Both the position numbers and the translations under genes were made by a program. The notes under the pieces were generated by a model. That model did no database searches, had not been told where the DNA came from, and saw only the letters and a list, made by a program, of their open reading frames with translations. A stretch of 64,000 bases of DNA from Mycobacterium lacus (GTDB lineage Bacteria; Actinomycetota; Actinomycetes; Mycobacteriales; Mycobacteriaceae). Numbering within the stretch: the stretch's first letter is position 1; each line of letters opens with the position of its first letter. The stretch is from assembly GCF_010731535.1 (NCBI RefSeq), contig NZ_AP022581.1, positions 806,001-870,000 of the forward strand, given 5' to 3'. Shown here one piece after another: positions 13,029-23,258 of this stretch.

Positions 13029-13398
13029 AGGCCACGTTACCTGCATGTTGCAGTTCGTGAAATTAGTTGACGCCGAGTCCAAATCGTGGTCCGAGTGGGG
13101 GGTCCCTGGGCCACTGGACACGCAATTTACGTGTTAACGGCAAGAAAAATTGTTCATCCGCCATTGTGACGCCCGCCGCGATTCGTTGGCCTCGCCGTCC
13201 GTCCGATTACGTCCCCTAGCAGCGCGTTTTCTCGACCCGGCAGCAAAACCGTGGCGTCCTCGCCGGCCGCAATATGACCGGGGTGTTAAAGCAATCGCAC
13301 GGCCGCCTACGCGTACCCGTGCGAAATTTTGGCCACCCCAAAACCTGCCTTACGCTCGGTGAATGACCCCGTGGTAGGCGTTGTCGATAGGAGGCATG
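13029..13398. other. Non-coding region upstream of narG
   Basis: About 370 bases with no convincing gene. It presumably carries the nar promoter. I looked for a DosR-type palindrome and found no good match. The AGGAGG ribosome site for narG is at 13389-13394. Confidence 0.5.
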
Positions 13399-16300
13399 GT
13401 GGTCGATTTGAACCACGGTCGCCAGACCGCCGCCGACGCCCTGCTCGGATTCGGCAAGTATTTTCATCGCGGGGAGATTTCCCGGGATCACCGGGCGCTG
13501 TACAAGGTCGGCGGCCGGTCGGCGGACGACTTCTACCGGGACCGGTGGGCGCACGACAAGGTTGTTCGCTCGACGCACGGCGTCAATTGCACCGGTTCGT
13601 GTTCGTGGAAGGTCTACGTCAAGGATGGCGTCATCACCTGGGAGTCCCAGCAGACCGACTACCCGTCGGTCGGCGCCGACAAGCCGGAGTACGAGCCGCG
13701 CGGCTGCCCCCGTGGCGCTTCGTTCTCCTGGTACACGTATTCGCCTGCGCGAGTGCGCTATCCGTATGTGCGCGGCGTCCTGCTGGAGTACTACCGCGAG
13801 GCCAAGGAGCGACTGAACGACCCCGTGCTGGCGTGGGCCGACATCGTCGATGATCCAGTGAAGTCCGCGCGGTACAAGGCCGCACGCGGCAAGGGCGGGT
13901 TCGTCCGGGCCGAGTGGTGGGAGGCCGCCGAGATCGCGGCCGCGGCCCACGTGCACACGATCAAACGGTACGGCCCCGACCGGGTCGCCGGTTTCTCGCC
14001 GATACCGGCGATGTCGATGGTGAGTCACGCCGTTGGGGCGCGGTTCATTTCGCTGATCGGCGGCTCGATGCTGTCGTTTTACGATTGGTACGCCGACCTG
14101 CCGGTGGCCTCGCCGCAGGTGTTCGGCGACCAGACCGACGTGCCCGAGTCGGCCGACTGGTTCGACGCCGGATACCTGATCATGTGGGGCTCCAACGTTC
14201 CGGTCACCCGCACACCCGATGCGCACTACATGACCGAGGCGCGCTATCGCGGCCAAAAGGTGATCGTGGTCTCACCCGACTACGCGGACAACACGAAGTT
14301 CGCCGACGAATGGCTGCCGGCGCGGCCGGGAACTGATGCCGCACTGGCCATGTCGATGGGGCACGTGATCCTCAAGGAGTTCTTCGTCGACCGCACCACC
14401 CCGTACTTCCGCGACTACGTGAAGAAGTACACGGATCTGCCGTTCCTGGTGACGCTGGCCGAGCGCGACGGTGACTGGCTGCCCGGAAAGTTCCTCACCG
14501 CAGCCGATCTCGGCGATACCAGCGAAGGCGGCCCGTCCAAGACGGTGCTACTCGACGCGCAGGCCAACCCGGTAGTGCCGAACGGCTCGCTGGGACACCG
14601 GTTCACCGCATCCGGCGAGGGCATGTGGAACCTCGACCTGCGCGGCGTGGACCCGTTGCTCACGCTATACGGCACCCATGAGGACGTGACCGCGGTGCGG
14701 CTGCCCCGGTTCGACGGCGACCTCCCGGGCGTGCTGACCCGCGGCGTTCCGACGAAGATCATTGCCGGACAACGAGTTACGACGGTGTTCGACCTATTGC
14801 TCGCGCAATATGGCATCTACCGGGAGGGTCTACCTGGCGACTGGCCGACGGGCTATGACGACGCGACCCAGCCGTACACGCCGGCCTGGCAGGAGCCGAT
14901 CACCGGTGTTCCGGCTAAGGCCGCGGAGCGGGTTGCGCGTGAATTCGCCGACAACGCGCAACGTTCGCGCGGCCGGTCGATGATTCTGATGGGCGCGGGG
15001 ACCAACCACTGGTTTCACTCCGATCAGATCTATCGTTCGTTTCTCACGCTGGTGATGTTGACCGGTTGTCAGGGCGTCAACGGCGGCGGCTGGGCGCATT
15101 ACGTCGGCCAGGAGAAATGCCGACCGGTGACCGGGTGGTCGACGCTGGCGTTCGGGTCCGATTGGCAGCGGCCGGCGCGGCAGATGCAGGGCACAGTGTT
15201 CTGGTACCTGTCGACCGACCAGTGGCGCTACGACCGCTTCACCTCTGAGGTGATGGCGTCCCCGCTGGCCGAGGGCCGGTTTACGGGCCGCACGGCGGCC
15301 GACAACATCGCGTTGGCGAGCCGGCTGGGCTGGATGCCGAGCTATCCGACGTTCAATCGCAATCCGCTGGACCTGGCCGACGAGGCGGCGCGGCTGGGCA
15401 AGGACGCGTCGGAGTACGTCGTGGACGGGCTGAAGTCCGGCCATCTTCGCTTCGCTTGCGAGGATCCGGATGCTCCGGAGAACTTTCCGCGCTGCCTGAC
15501 GGTGTGGCGGTCGAACCTGCTCGGCTCGTCGGCGAAGGGTAACGAGTACTTCCTCAAACACCTGCTGGGCACCGATTCCAACGTCGCCGCCCGTGACGAG
15601 GATGGCGTGCGCCCGCAGGAGGTGCGCTGGCGTGACGAGGCACCGGTGGGCAAGCTGGACCTGTTGTTGTCACTGGACTTTCGAAACACCAGCACCACGC
15701 TGTTTTCCGACGTCGTGCTGCCCGCCGCCACCTGGTACGAGAAGCACGACCTGTCCAGCACGGACATGCACCCGTTCGTGCATGCCTTCTCACCGGCGAT
15801 CTCACCGCCGTGGGAGACCAAGACGGACTTCGAGGCCTTTCACCGGATCGCGCGCGGATTCTGCTGGCTCGCCGAGAAGCACCTGGGCAAGCGCCAAGAC
15901 GTCGTGGCGGTGCCGCTGCAGCATGACAGCGCCGACGCCACCGCTCAGCCGGGCGGGCGCGTGCTGGACTGGAAAGCTGGCGAGTGCGAACCGATTCCGG
16001 GCAAGACGATGCCCCGCCTGGTCGTGGTCGAGCGCGACTACCCGGCGGTCGCCGAGAAGATGGCCGCGCTGGGGCCGATGGTCGAAAAGGTCGGCCTCAC
16101 GGTCAAGGGGGTCACCACACATCCGGAGGCGGAGGTCGACTACCTGCGCGGCGTCAACGGTGCCGTGGTCAGCGGGGTGGCGGTGGGACGTCCGTCGCTG
16201 GCCAAGGACATTCACGCCGCGGAGGCCATCCTGGCGCTGTCCGGAACGACGAACGGACGGCTCGCGGTGGAGGGGTTTGAGGCGCTGCAGCGACGCACCG

Positions 16301-17064
16301 GCATCGAGCTCGCCGACCTCGCGAAGGAGAACGAGGGTCGACGAATCACGTTCGCCGACACGCAGTCCCGGCCGGTTCCGGTGAACACGTCGCCGGAGTG
16401 GTCCGGCTCGGAAACCGGGGGACGTCGCTACTCGCCGTTCACGATCAACACCGAGCGACTCAAGCCGTGGCACACGTTGACCGGTCGCCAGCACTTCTAC
16501 CTCGATCACGACTGGATGGGTGAGCTCGGGGAGCAGTTGCCGATCTTCCGGCCGCCGTTGGACATGACGGCGCTGTTCGACGAGCCGGCGATTGGCGACA
16601 CCAGCGGCGGGATCACGGTGCGATATCTGACACCGCACTCCAAGTGGTCCATCCATTCCGCGTACCAGGACAACCTGCACATGCTCACGCTTTCCCGTGG
16701 TGGGCAGGCGATTTGGATGTCTGATGTGGACGCGGCGAAGATCGGCGTCAAGGACAACGACTGGATCGAATGCACGAACCGCAACGGTGTGGTGAATGCG
16801 CGTGCCATCGTCAGCCATCGGATGCCCGAGGGCCTGGTGTTCATGTACCACGCCCAAGACAAGGCGGTGGACGTGCCGCGCACCGAGAAGACCGGAAAGC
16901 GCGGCGGCATCCACAATGCGCTCACCCGGATCATGATCAAGCCGTCACACCTGATCGGGGGGTACGCCCAACAGTCCTTCGCGCTGAACTACCACGGTCC
17001 CACCGGAAACCAGCGCGACGAGGTCACCACGATCAGGCGGCGCTCGCAGGAAGTGGAGTACTGA
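13399..17064 (+). CDS. narG: Respiratory nitrate reductase alpha subunit NarG
   Basis: Catalytic molybdenum subunit reducing nitrate to nitrite on the inner face of the membrane; about 1221 residues. Near residue 57 it has the FS0 cluster segment HGVNCTGSCSWKVY, and near 242-250 the GDQTDVPES segment containing the Mo-ligand Asp. Later segments WSGSETGGRRY and PTGNQRDEVT are typical of NarG. ATG 13396 lies only one base from AGGAGG, so GTG 13399 (four-base spacing) or TTG 13408 may be the true start. The stop is two bases before narH. No lesion is seen. Confidence 0.95.
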   Translation: MVDLNHGRQTAADALLGFGKYFHRGEISRDHRALYKVGGRSADDFYRDRWAHDKVVRSTHGVNCTGSCSWKVYVKDGVITWESQQTDYPSVGADKPEYEPRGCPRGASFSWYTYSPARVRYPYVRGVLLEYYREAKERLNDPVLAWADIVDDPVKSARYKAARGKGGFVRAEWWEAAEIAAAAHVHTIKRYGPDRVAGFSPIPAMSMVSHAVGARFISLIGGSMLSFYDWYADLPVASPQVFGDQTDVPESADWFDAGYLIMWGSNVPVTRTPDAHYMTEARYRGQKVIVVSPDYADNTKFADEWLPARPGTDAALAMSMGHVILKEFFVDRTTPYFRDYVKKYTDLPFLVTLAERDGDWLPGKFLTAADLGDTSEGGPSKTVLLDAQANPVVPNGSLGHRFTASGEGMWNLDLRGVDPLLTLYGTHEDVTAVRLPRFDGDLPGVLTRGVPTKIIAGQRVTTVFDLLLAQYGIYREGLPGDWPTGYDDATQPYTPAWQEPITGVPAKAAERVAREFADNAQRSRGRSMILMGAGTNHWFHSDQIYRSFLTLVMLTGCQGVNGGGWAHYVGQEKCRPVTGWSTLAFGSDWQRPARQMQGTVFWYLSTDQWRYDRFTSEVMASPLAEGRFTGRTAADNIALASRLGWMPSYPTFNRNPLDLADEAARLGKDASEYVVDGLKSGHLRFACEDPDAPENFPRCLTVWRSNLLGSSAKGNEYFLKHLLGTDSNVAARDEDGVRPQEVRWRDEAPVGKLDLLLSLDFRNTSTTLFSDVVLPAATWYEKHDLSSTDMHPFVHAFSPAISPPWETKTDFEAFHRIARGFCWLAEKHLGKRQDVVAVPLQHDSADATAQPGGRVLDWKAGECEPIPGKTMPRLVVVERDYPAVAEKMAALGPMVEKVGLTVKGVTTHPEAEVDYLRGVNGAVVSGVAVGRPSLAKDIHAAEAILALSGTTNGRLAVEGFEALQRRTGIELADLAKENEGRRITFADTQSRPVPVNTSPEWSGSETGGRRYSPFTINTERLKPWHTLTGRQHFYLDHDWMGELGEQLPIFRPPLDMTALFDEPAIGDTSGGITVRYLTPHSKWSIHSAYQDNLHMLTLSRGGQAIWMSDVDAAKIGVKDNDWIECTNRNGVVNARAIVSHRMPEGLVFMYHAQDKAVDVPRTEKTGKRGGIHNALTRIMIKPSHLIGGYAQQSFALNYHGPTGNQRDEVTTIRRRSQEVEY

Positions 17065-17066
17065 CG

Positions 17067-18659
17067 ATGAAAGTCATGGCTCAGCTCGCGATGGTGATGA
17101 ACCTCGACAAATGCATCGGCTGCCATACCTGCAGCGTCACGTGCAAGCAGGCCTGGACGAACCGCGGTGGTGTGGAGTACGTCTGGTTCAACAACGTGGA
17201 AACCCGTCCCGGACAGGGATATCCGCGCCGCTACCAAGACCAGGAGAAGTGGAAGGGCGGCTGGACGCTCAACAAGCGGGGCAAGCTCGCGCTGAGGTCG
17301 GGATCGCGGATCAAGCGGTTGCTGAACATCTTCGCCAACCCGGACCTGCCCACGGTGTCGGATTACTACGAGCCGTGGACCTACGACTACGAGAACCTGC
17401 TGTCCGCGCCCGCGATGGACACCACGCCGGTGGCCCGTCCCAAGTCTCTGATCACCGGCCAAGACACCAAGGTGACCTGGGGCGCGAACTGGGACGACGA
17501 CCTGGGCGGGGGCCCCGAGCAGATTGGCCGGGATCCGCTGCTGGCCAAGGTCTCCGACAAAGTGAAGCTCGAGTTCGAGCAGACCTTCATGTTCTACCTG
17601 CCGCGCATCTGCGAGCACTGCCTGAATCCCTCGTGCGCGGCATCGTGCCCGTCCGGTGCGATCTACAAGCGCAGCGAGGACGGCATCGTGCTGGTCGATC
17701 AGGACCGGTGCCGCGGCTGGCGCCAATGCGTCACCAGCTGCCCCTACAAGAAGATCTACTTCAACCACAAAACCGGCAAGGCCGAGAAGTGCACGTTCTG
17801 CTACCCGCGCGTGGAGGTCGGGATTCCGACCGTGTGCTCGGAGACCTGCGTCGGCCGGTTGCGCTACATCGGGGTGCTGCTCTACGACGCCGATGCCGTT
17901 GCGGCCGCGGCGTCGGTGCCCGACGAGAAAGACCTCTATCCCGCGCAGCTCGGTGTCTTTTTGAACCCCCACGACCCGCGGGTGGTCGCGGAGGCCGAGC
18001 GCGCCGGGATTTCGAGCGAATGGATACAGGCCGCCCAGAACTCGCCCGTGTACCGGCTCATCGTGGACTACCAGCTGGCGCTTCCGCTGCACCCGGAGTA
18101 CCGCACGATGCCGATGGTCTGGTACATCCCGCCGCTGTCCCCGGTCGTCGACATCCTCACCGAGACTGGCCACGACGGCGAGAACACGAACAACTTGTTC
18201 GGCGCCATCGACGCCCTGCGCGTCCCGGTCGAGTATCTCGCCGAGCTGTTCACCGCCGGCGATGTCAAGCCGGTTCGCGCTGCGCTGCAACGCCTTGCGG
18301 CGATGCGCTCGTACATGCGCGCCGCGAACCTGGGCGAGGAATTCGACGACTCGATCCCGGCGTCCGTGCGCCTGAGCGGCGAAGAGATCGAAGCGATGTA
18401 CCGGCTGTTGGCGATCGCCAAATACGCCGAACGCTACGTGATTCCAAGCGGAGCAGGATCGGACGCGCACCGCCTCGACGCGCTTGCGACCGGGTGTAGC
18501 CTCGACGGCGACGGCGGGCCGGGGATGACGGCGTTCGACGCGATGGCCGACAAGTTCCATCTCAGCAACGGAAGCGGCAACGGCAACGGCAAGCCGGCGC
18601 GGGTCAACCTGCTCAACTGGGACGGCAGAAGCACCGACGGGCTGGTGCCGACAAAGTGA
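17067..18659 (+). CDS. narH: Nitrate reductase beta subunit NarH
   Basis: Electron-transfer subunit of 530 residues carrying four Fe-S clusters between NarI and NarG. The cysteine groups are CIGCHTCSVTC (residues 16-26), CEHCLNPSCAASCP (near 180), CRGWRQCVTSC (near 213, with the Trp in place of a Cys that marks the 3Fe-4S cluster in NarH) and CTFCYPR followed by CSETC. ATG 17067 is two bases after the narG stop, so translation is likely coupled. The C-terminal tail is rich in Gly, Asn and Ser. Confidence 0.96.
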   Translation: MKVMAQLAMVMNLDKCIGCHTCSVTCKQAWTNRGGVEYVWFNNVETRPGQGYPRRYQDQEKWKGGWTLNKRGKLALRSGSRIKRLLNIFANPDLPTVSDYYEPWTYDYENLLSAPAMDTTPVARPKSLITGQDTKVTWGANWDDDLGGGPEQIGRDPLLAKVSDKVKLEFEQTFMFYLPRICEHCLNPSCAASCPSGAIYKRSEDGIVLVDQDRCRGWRQCVTSCPYKKIYFNHKTGKAEKCTFCYPRVEVGIPTVCSETCVGRLRYIGVLLYDADAVAAAASVPDEKDLYPAQLGVFLNPHDPRVVAEAERAGISSEWIQAAQNSPVYRLIVDYQLALPLHPEYRTMPMVWYIPPLSPVVDILTETGHDGENTNNLFGAIDALRVPVEYLAELFTAGDVKPVRAALQRLAAMRSYMRAANLGEEFDDSIPASVRLSGEEIEAMYRLLAIAKYAERYVIPSGAGSDAHRLDALATGCSLDGDGGPGMTAFDAMADKFHLSNGSGNGNGKPARVNLLNWDGRSTDGLVPTK

Positions 18660-19327
18660 AGATGTTGACCCTTGCTCGCAACCCGGCACGCGCCGCCGGG
18701 TTGTCCGAGCGCGACCGGCGCCTGGTGTGGCGCATCGCCGCGCTGTTGCTGGACTACCCGAGCGCCGCGACACTTGCTATGGTCGACCAACTGACCGCTG
18801 CCGCGGGAGAATTGCCCGATTCGGTGCGTGAGCCGCTACTGCACGTCCTGCATGAGCTCGGTACCGCGGACCCCTTGCAGCTCGCCGCGCGGTACGTCGA
18901 AACCTTCGACATGCGTCGGCGCGCCAGCCTGCATCTGACGTACTACGCATACGGAGACACCCGAAAGCGGGGCATGGCGCTGCTGCGCTTCAAACACGCC
19001 TACCGCCTGGCAGGAATGCGCCTTGACGAAAGCGAGCTTCCCGACTTCCTGCCGCTAGTACTCGAATTCGCCGCGACGGTCGATCGGGCTCAGGGGGAGC
19101 GACTACTCTCCGAGCACGTCCCGGTTCTCGAGCTCCTGCGACTGTCCTTGGCGGACAGCGATTCTGCGTATGCCCCGGTCCTGGCGGCGATCCTCGCGAC
19201 GCTGCCGCCCATCAGCAGCGCCGACCGGCGCCGCATCGCCGAGCTGGCCGCACAGGGTCCGCCCGTGGAAGAGGTCGGGTTGGAACCGTTCGCGATGGAC
19301 CCGCTGATGTCGGGCGGTCGCCGATGA
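18656..19327 (+). CDS. narJ: Nitrate reductase assembly chaperone NarJ
   Basis: Cytosolic chaperone needed for cofactor loading and membrane attachment of NarGH, not part of the final enzyme; 223 residues from GTG 18656, which overlaps the narH stop. ATG 18662 is an alternative start. It is a TorD/NarJ-type all-helical protein with the conserved YVETFDMRRRASLHLTYY segment near residue 80 and FLPLVLEFAA near 130. The position between narH and narI is the standard operon order. Confidence 0.94.
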   Translation: MKMLTLARNPARAAGLSERDRRLVWRIAALLLDYPSAATLAMVDQLTAAAGELPDSVREPLLHVLHELGTADPLQLAARYVETFDMRRRASLHLTYYAYGDTRKRGMALLRFKHAYRLAGMRLDESELPDFLPLVLEFAATVDRAQGERLLSEHVPVLELLRLSLADSDSAYAPVLAAILATLPPISSADRRRIAELAAQGPPVEEVGLEPFAMDPLMSGGRR

Positions 19328-19349
19328 AACCGGAGTCCGGAGGACGACA

Positions 19350-20093
19350 TTGAACACCGTGCTGTGGATGACGGTGCCGTATGTCGCATTCACGTCGTTT
19401 GTGCTCGGCCATGTCTGGCGCTACCGTACCGATCAGTTCGGTTGGACCACACGGTCTTCGCAGAGTTACGAGACCCGGTTGCTGCGGATGGGCAGCCCGC
19501 TGTTTCACTTTGGGTTGCTCGGTGTGTTCGGTGGTCACGTCGTTGGTTTGCTCATTCCGGAATCGTGGACCTCGGCGGCCGGCATCTCCGAGCTCGTGTA
19601 TCACCTAATGGCCGTCACGATGGGCTCGCTTGCGGGTTTCGCGGTCGTAGCCGGACTGGGAATCCTGTTGTACCGGCGCATTACGGTGCCCGCGGTGCGC
19701 CAGGCGACGACCCGCAGCGACAAGCTGATGTACCTGCTGCTCGTGGGCGCGTTGCTGACCGGGATGCTGAACACCCTGACCAACGTGTTCGCGACGTACA
19801 ACTATCGCGACACGGTTTCGCCGTGGTTCCGCAGCCTGTTCTCTCTGCACCCGGCGATGGACCTGATGGCCGGTGCACCGTGGACGTTTCAGGCACATGC
19901 GCTGATCGTCCTTGTACTGCTGGGGATTTGGCCCTACACGCGACTGGTGCACATGTTCAGTGCGCCGATCGGATACCTGATTCGTCCGTACTTGGTCTAC
20001 CGCAGTCGCGACCCGCAGAAGGCGCCCGGTAACCGCTATGCAAAGGCGTGGGTGGCGCCCGAAGCACCGCCCGCGCGTAGCCGCTGGGTGTGA
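19350..20093 (+). CDS. narI: Nitrate reductase gamma subunit NarI
   Basis: Membrane cytochrome b subunit that takes electrons from quinol; 247 residues. It has about five transmembrane helices with candidate heme-ligand histidines in helix 2 (LFHFGLLGVFGGHVVG) and in the C-terminal helices (FQAHALIVLV and TRLVHMFSAP). The start is TTG 19350, with GGAGGA eight bases upstream, 22 bases after narJ. It completes narGHJI. Confidence 0.95.
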   Translation: MNTVLWMTVPYVAFTSFVLGHVWRYRTDQFGWTTRSSQSYETRLLRMGSPLFHFGLLGVFGGHVVGLLIPESWTSAAGISELVYHLMAVTMGSLAGFAVVAGLGILLYRRITVPAVRQATTRSDKLMYLLLVGALLTGMLNTLTNVFATYNYRDTVSPWFRSLFSLHPAMDLMAGAPWTFQAHALIVLVLLGIWPYTRLVHMFSAPIGYLIRPYLVYRSRDPQKAPGNRYAKAWVAPEAPPARSRWV

Positions 20094-20204
20094 CGCGGCT
20101 TCAGATCGAACTCACGGTGCTGCAATGCCGGTTTGTGAGCAACTTGTAGCAAGCAGGTCATCGCGGGCAGCGTTGCCGCAACAACACTTTCCTACGGTGA
20201 TCGC

Positions 20205-21650
20205 ATGGCATTACAGATGCGCGAACATTCCATCGATGACTGGGACCCAGAAGACGTCGACGCATGGGCCAACGGCGGCGCGACGATCGCGCGCCGCAAC
20301 CTGATCTGGTCCATCTTCGCCGAGCACGTCGGGTTCTCCGTCTGGTCGATCTGGTCGGTGATGGTCCTGTTCATGCCGCAGAACGTCTATCACATCGATG
20401 CTGCGGGAAAGTTCTTCCTCGTCGCGATGCCGACGCTGGTCGGATCGATCCTGCGACTGCCGTATACGTTCGCCGTCGCGAGGTTCGGCGGCCGCAACTG
20501 GACGATCTTCTCCGCGCTGGTGCTGGCGATCCCAACGGTGTTGACACTGTATTTCATTGCCCACCCCGGCACGTCGTACACAACATTCATGATCGTGGCG
20601 GCGATCGCCGGGTTTGGCGGGGGAAACTTCGCCTCGTCGATGACCAACATCAACGCGTTCTATCCGCAGCGGCTCAAGGGATGGGCGCTGGGCCTGAACG
20701 CCGGTGGCGGAAACATCGGCGTCGCGACAATCCAGATCGTCGGGCTGCTGGTGATCGCTACGGTTGGCAACCGTTCCCCGCAGTGGGTCTGCGCGGTGTA
20801 TCTCGTGCTGCTGTCGATCGCCGCGCTCGGCGCCGCGCTGTTCATGAACAACCTGACCAACCAACGCATCAATGGCCGCTCGATGATCTATGTGATGGGA
20901 TACCGTGACTCGTGGCTGATCGCGTTGCTGTACATCGGCACGTTCGGATCGTTCATCGGCTTTTCGTTCGCGTTCGGCCAGGTGCTTCAGATCAGTGTCC
21001 TGGCCAACCTCAGTGCTGGCGCCAAGGTGACCCCGGCGATGACGGCCCAGGCGGCGTTGCACGCCGCGCAGATCGCGTTCATCGGACCTCTGCTGGGCTC
21101 GATCGCGCGGCCGGTCGGCGGCTGGCTATCCGACCGCATCGGCGGCAGCCGGGTCACGCTGTACACGTTCGCCGCGATGATCGCCGCCGCCGGCTGGCTT
21201 GTGGTGTTCGGTGGTATCGCCGACGCGAGGCATGGTGCCCTATCGGGTGGCATTCTGGCCGCCTACGTGGTCGGGTTTGTCGCGCTTTTCATCCTGTCGG
21301 GAATCGGAAACGGGTCGGTATACAAGATGATTCCGTCGATCTTCGACGCCAAGGCGCAAAGCAGGGACGGCCTCGACCAGGTCGAGAAGGCCGACTGGTC
21401 GCGTCGGATGTCCGGTGCGCTGATCGGGATCGCCGGGGCCATCGGCGCGCTCGGCGGCGTCGGCATCAACGTGGTGCTGCGGGCGTCGTACCTGTCGTCG
21501 GCGAAGTCGGCGACGATGGCGTTCTGGGTCTTCCTGGCCTTTTACGTGTTGTGCGCGGCGATCACGTGGTTCGCATATGTGCGCACGCCCAATAGGGCGA
21601 CCGCCTCGGCGACCGCGAAGGTCGCGGAAGAGGCGCTGGCAGCGGCGTGA
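20205..21650 (+). CDS. Nitrate/nitrite transporter, NarK family
   Basis: MFS transporter of 481 residues with about 12 membrane segments. The two glycine-rich signatures of nitrate transporters are present: GFGGGNFASSMTNINAFYP and GNGSVYKMIPSIF. A conserved NarK-type Arg lies in helix 2 (ILRLPYTFAVARFGG). It begins 111 bases after narI on the same strand. With the next gene (HemD-like regulator) it reproduces the M. tuberculosis pair Rv0261c-Rv0260c, so it is closest to narK3. Whether it moves nitrate in or nitrite out cannot be read from sequence. Confidence 0.92.
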   Translation: MALQMREHSIDDWDPEDVDAWANGGATIARRNLIWSIFAEHVGFSVWSIWSVMVLFMPQNVYHIDAAGKFFLVAMPTLVGSILRLPYTFAVARFGGRNWTIFSALVLAIPTVLTLYFIAHPGTSYTTFMIVAAIAGFGGGNFASSMTNINAFYPQRLKGWALGLNAGGGNIGVATIQIVGLLVIATVGNRSPQWVCAVYLVLLSIAALGAALFMNNLTNQRINGRSMIYVMGYRDSWLIALLYIGTFGSFIGFSFAFGQVLQISVLANLSAGAKVTPAMTAQAALHAAQIAFIGPLLGSIARPVGGWLSDRIGGSRVTLYTFAAMIAAAGWLVVFGGIADARHGALSGGILAAYVVGFVALFILSGIGNGSVYKMIPSIFDAKAQSRDGLDQVEKADWSRRMSGALIGIAGAIGALGGVGINVVLRASYLSSAKSATMAFWVFLAFYVLCAAITWFAYVRTPNRATASATAKVAEEALAAA

Positions 21651-21683
21651 TTCCGCTGAAGGTGTACGACGTGCGGGTGACCG

Positions 21684-22898
21684 ATGGAATCGTTGCAATC
21701 GCCCGCAAGTGAACCACTGGCAGGATTCACCATCGGAGTGACGGCTGCGCGCCGGTCCGAAGAACTCATCACGTTGTTGGAGCGCCGTGGCGCGACCGCG
21801 GTGCACGCCCCGGCCATCCGGATCATCCCGCTCGTCGATGACATCGAATTGCGGCGCGTCACAACACTGCTCGTCGAGACGCCGCCCGATGTGGTCATCG
21901 TGACCACCGGCATCGGCTTCCGCGGCTGGATCGAAGCCGCGCACGGCTGGGACGTTGCCGACGATCTGGTCGCCGCGCTCGCGTCGACACGCATCCTTGC
22001 GCGGGGACCGAAGGCATGCGGGGCCATTCGTCAGGCCGGGCTGCGCGAGGAGTGGAGTCCAGCATCCGAGGCTTCGCAGGAGGTACTCGATCGGTTGCTG
22101 GCCGACGGCGCAGCGGGCCTGCGCATCGCGGTGCAGCTGCATGGTGCCGCCTCCGAATGGGAGCCCAACGCCGACATATGCGGTCCGCTGACTTTGGCTG
22201 GCGCACAGGTGATCAAGGTTCCCGTGTACCGCTGGGAGCCGCCCGAGGACAGCCGGCGGATGAATCAGCTGATCGCGATGATCATCGGCGGCGAGGTCGA
22301 TGCGGTGAGCTTCACCAGCGCCCCGGCGGTTGCGTCAATGCTGCAGAGCGCCAAGGTGCTCGGCAGTGTGGCCGACCTCGTCGCCGCGCTGCGCGCTGAT
22401 GTCGCGGCGATGTGTGTGGGTCCGGTCACGTCGGCACCGCTGCGTCAGTTGGGCGTCCCGACTATGCACCCCGACCGCTACCGGCTGGGTGCGCTGGCCC
22501 GGTTGATCGCTGACGAGGTTCCGCGCCGCGCTCGCCATCTCACCGCGGGAGGACATCACATCAGCGTGCGCAGCGCAACAGTTGCGGTCGACGGCGACGT
22601 CCGGACCGTGCCGCCGTCCGCGATGGCAATGCTGCGGCGGTTGATGGCGAACCCCGGCCGGGTGGTGTCACGGGCGGAACTTCTCGCGCAGCTACCCGGG
22701 GGCGGGGCAGACCCGCACGCGGTCGATACCGCAATGACCAGACTGCGTTCGGCGCTTGGCGCGCCGTGTGCGGTCCAAACCGTCATCAAACGCGGTTACC
22801 GGTTGGCGATGGAGCCGGCCGAATTCTCCTCCACGCGCGATGGGTTCGCCGGGCGGGATGAAGCTCGGGCCGACGTGCTCGCCGGATCCATCCCATGA
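21684..22898 (+). CDS. HemD-like domain / winged-helix regulator (Rv0260c-like)
   Basis: Protein of 404 residues. The N-terminal 260 or so residues resemble uroporphyrinogen-III synthase (FTIGVTAARRSEEL, VIVTTGIGFRGW, FTSAPAVASML). The C-terminal 100 or so form an OmpR-type winged helix (VPPSAMAMLRRLMANPG, GGGADPHAVDTAMTRLR, TVIKRGYRLAM). The fusion suggests a regulator whose sensing domain was taken from tetrapyrrole synthesis; in actinobacteria it sits by nitrate/nitrite genes, as here after narK. Enzymatic activity is doubtful. The M. tuberculosis neighbour Rv0259c (CbiX-like) is absent. Confidence 0.85.
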   Translation: MESLQSPASEPLAGFTIGVTAARRSEELITLLERRGATAVHAPAIRIIPLVDDIELRRVTTLLVETPPDVVIVTTGIGFRGWIEAAHGWDVADDLVAALASTRILARGPKACGAIRQAGLREEWSPASEASQEVLDRLLADGAAGLRIAVQLHGAASEWEPNADICGPLTLAGAQVIKVPVYRWEPPEDSRRMNQLIAMIIGGEVDAVSFTSAPAVASMLQSAKVLGSVADLVAALRADVAAMCVGPVTSAPLRQLGVPTMHPDRYRLGALARLIADEVPRRARHLTAGGHHISVRSATVAVDGDVRTVPPSAMAMLRRLMANPGRVVSRAELLAQLPGGGADPHAVDTAMTRLRSALGAPCAVQTVIKRGYRLAMEPAEFSSTRDGFAGRDEARADVLAGSIP

Positions 22899-23258
22899 CC
22901 AGTCGCGCTGACATCGCGCGCATCGTCGGCCTATTCCGGTGTCATGGTCATCGGCATTGTCACCGGCCAGCCGGTCCGCCTTGCCCCTGATGCTCCGGTC
23001 GTACCTGCTCGGCGTCATGGCAGTTCGGCTGTGCCGCAATATATGCCGAGGCGCTTCTCAGGAATGCGATGGTCTTTGCCTGTTCAGCCACCTGTCAGCG
23101 GTCACGCAATTCCCCAGGTTTGAGGGGTTGTCCGTCACGGAATTCCCCACCCTGGCTGTCAGGTAATTCCCCACCCTGGGCGGTGTGTCTGCCGGGTGTG
23201 GGCCTCGCACACATGTTCGCTCTTGATCCGTCGGAGTACGGCGGACGAAGGGGCACTG

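Noticed and set aside
13029..13398. DosR-type box before narG
   Set aside because: A GGGTCCCTGGG stretch near 13101-13111 is only a weak resemblance; no 20-base palindrome of the known type.
22899..22960. Possible CbiX-like gene after the HemD regulator, as in M. tuberculosis
   Set aside because: The short frame starting at 22895 does not resemble the family, and the sequence belongs to the IS3 remnant further right.
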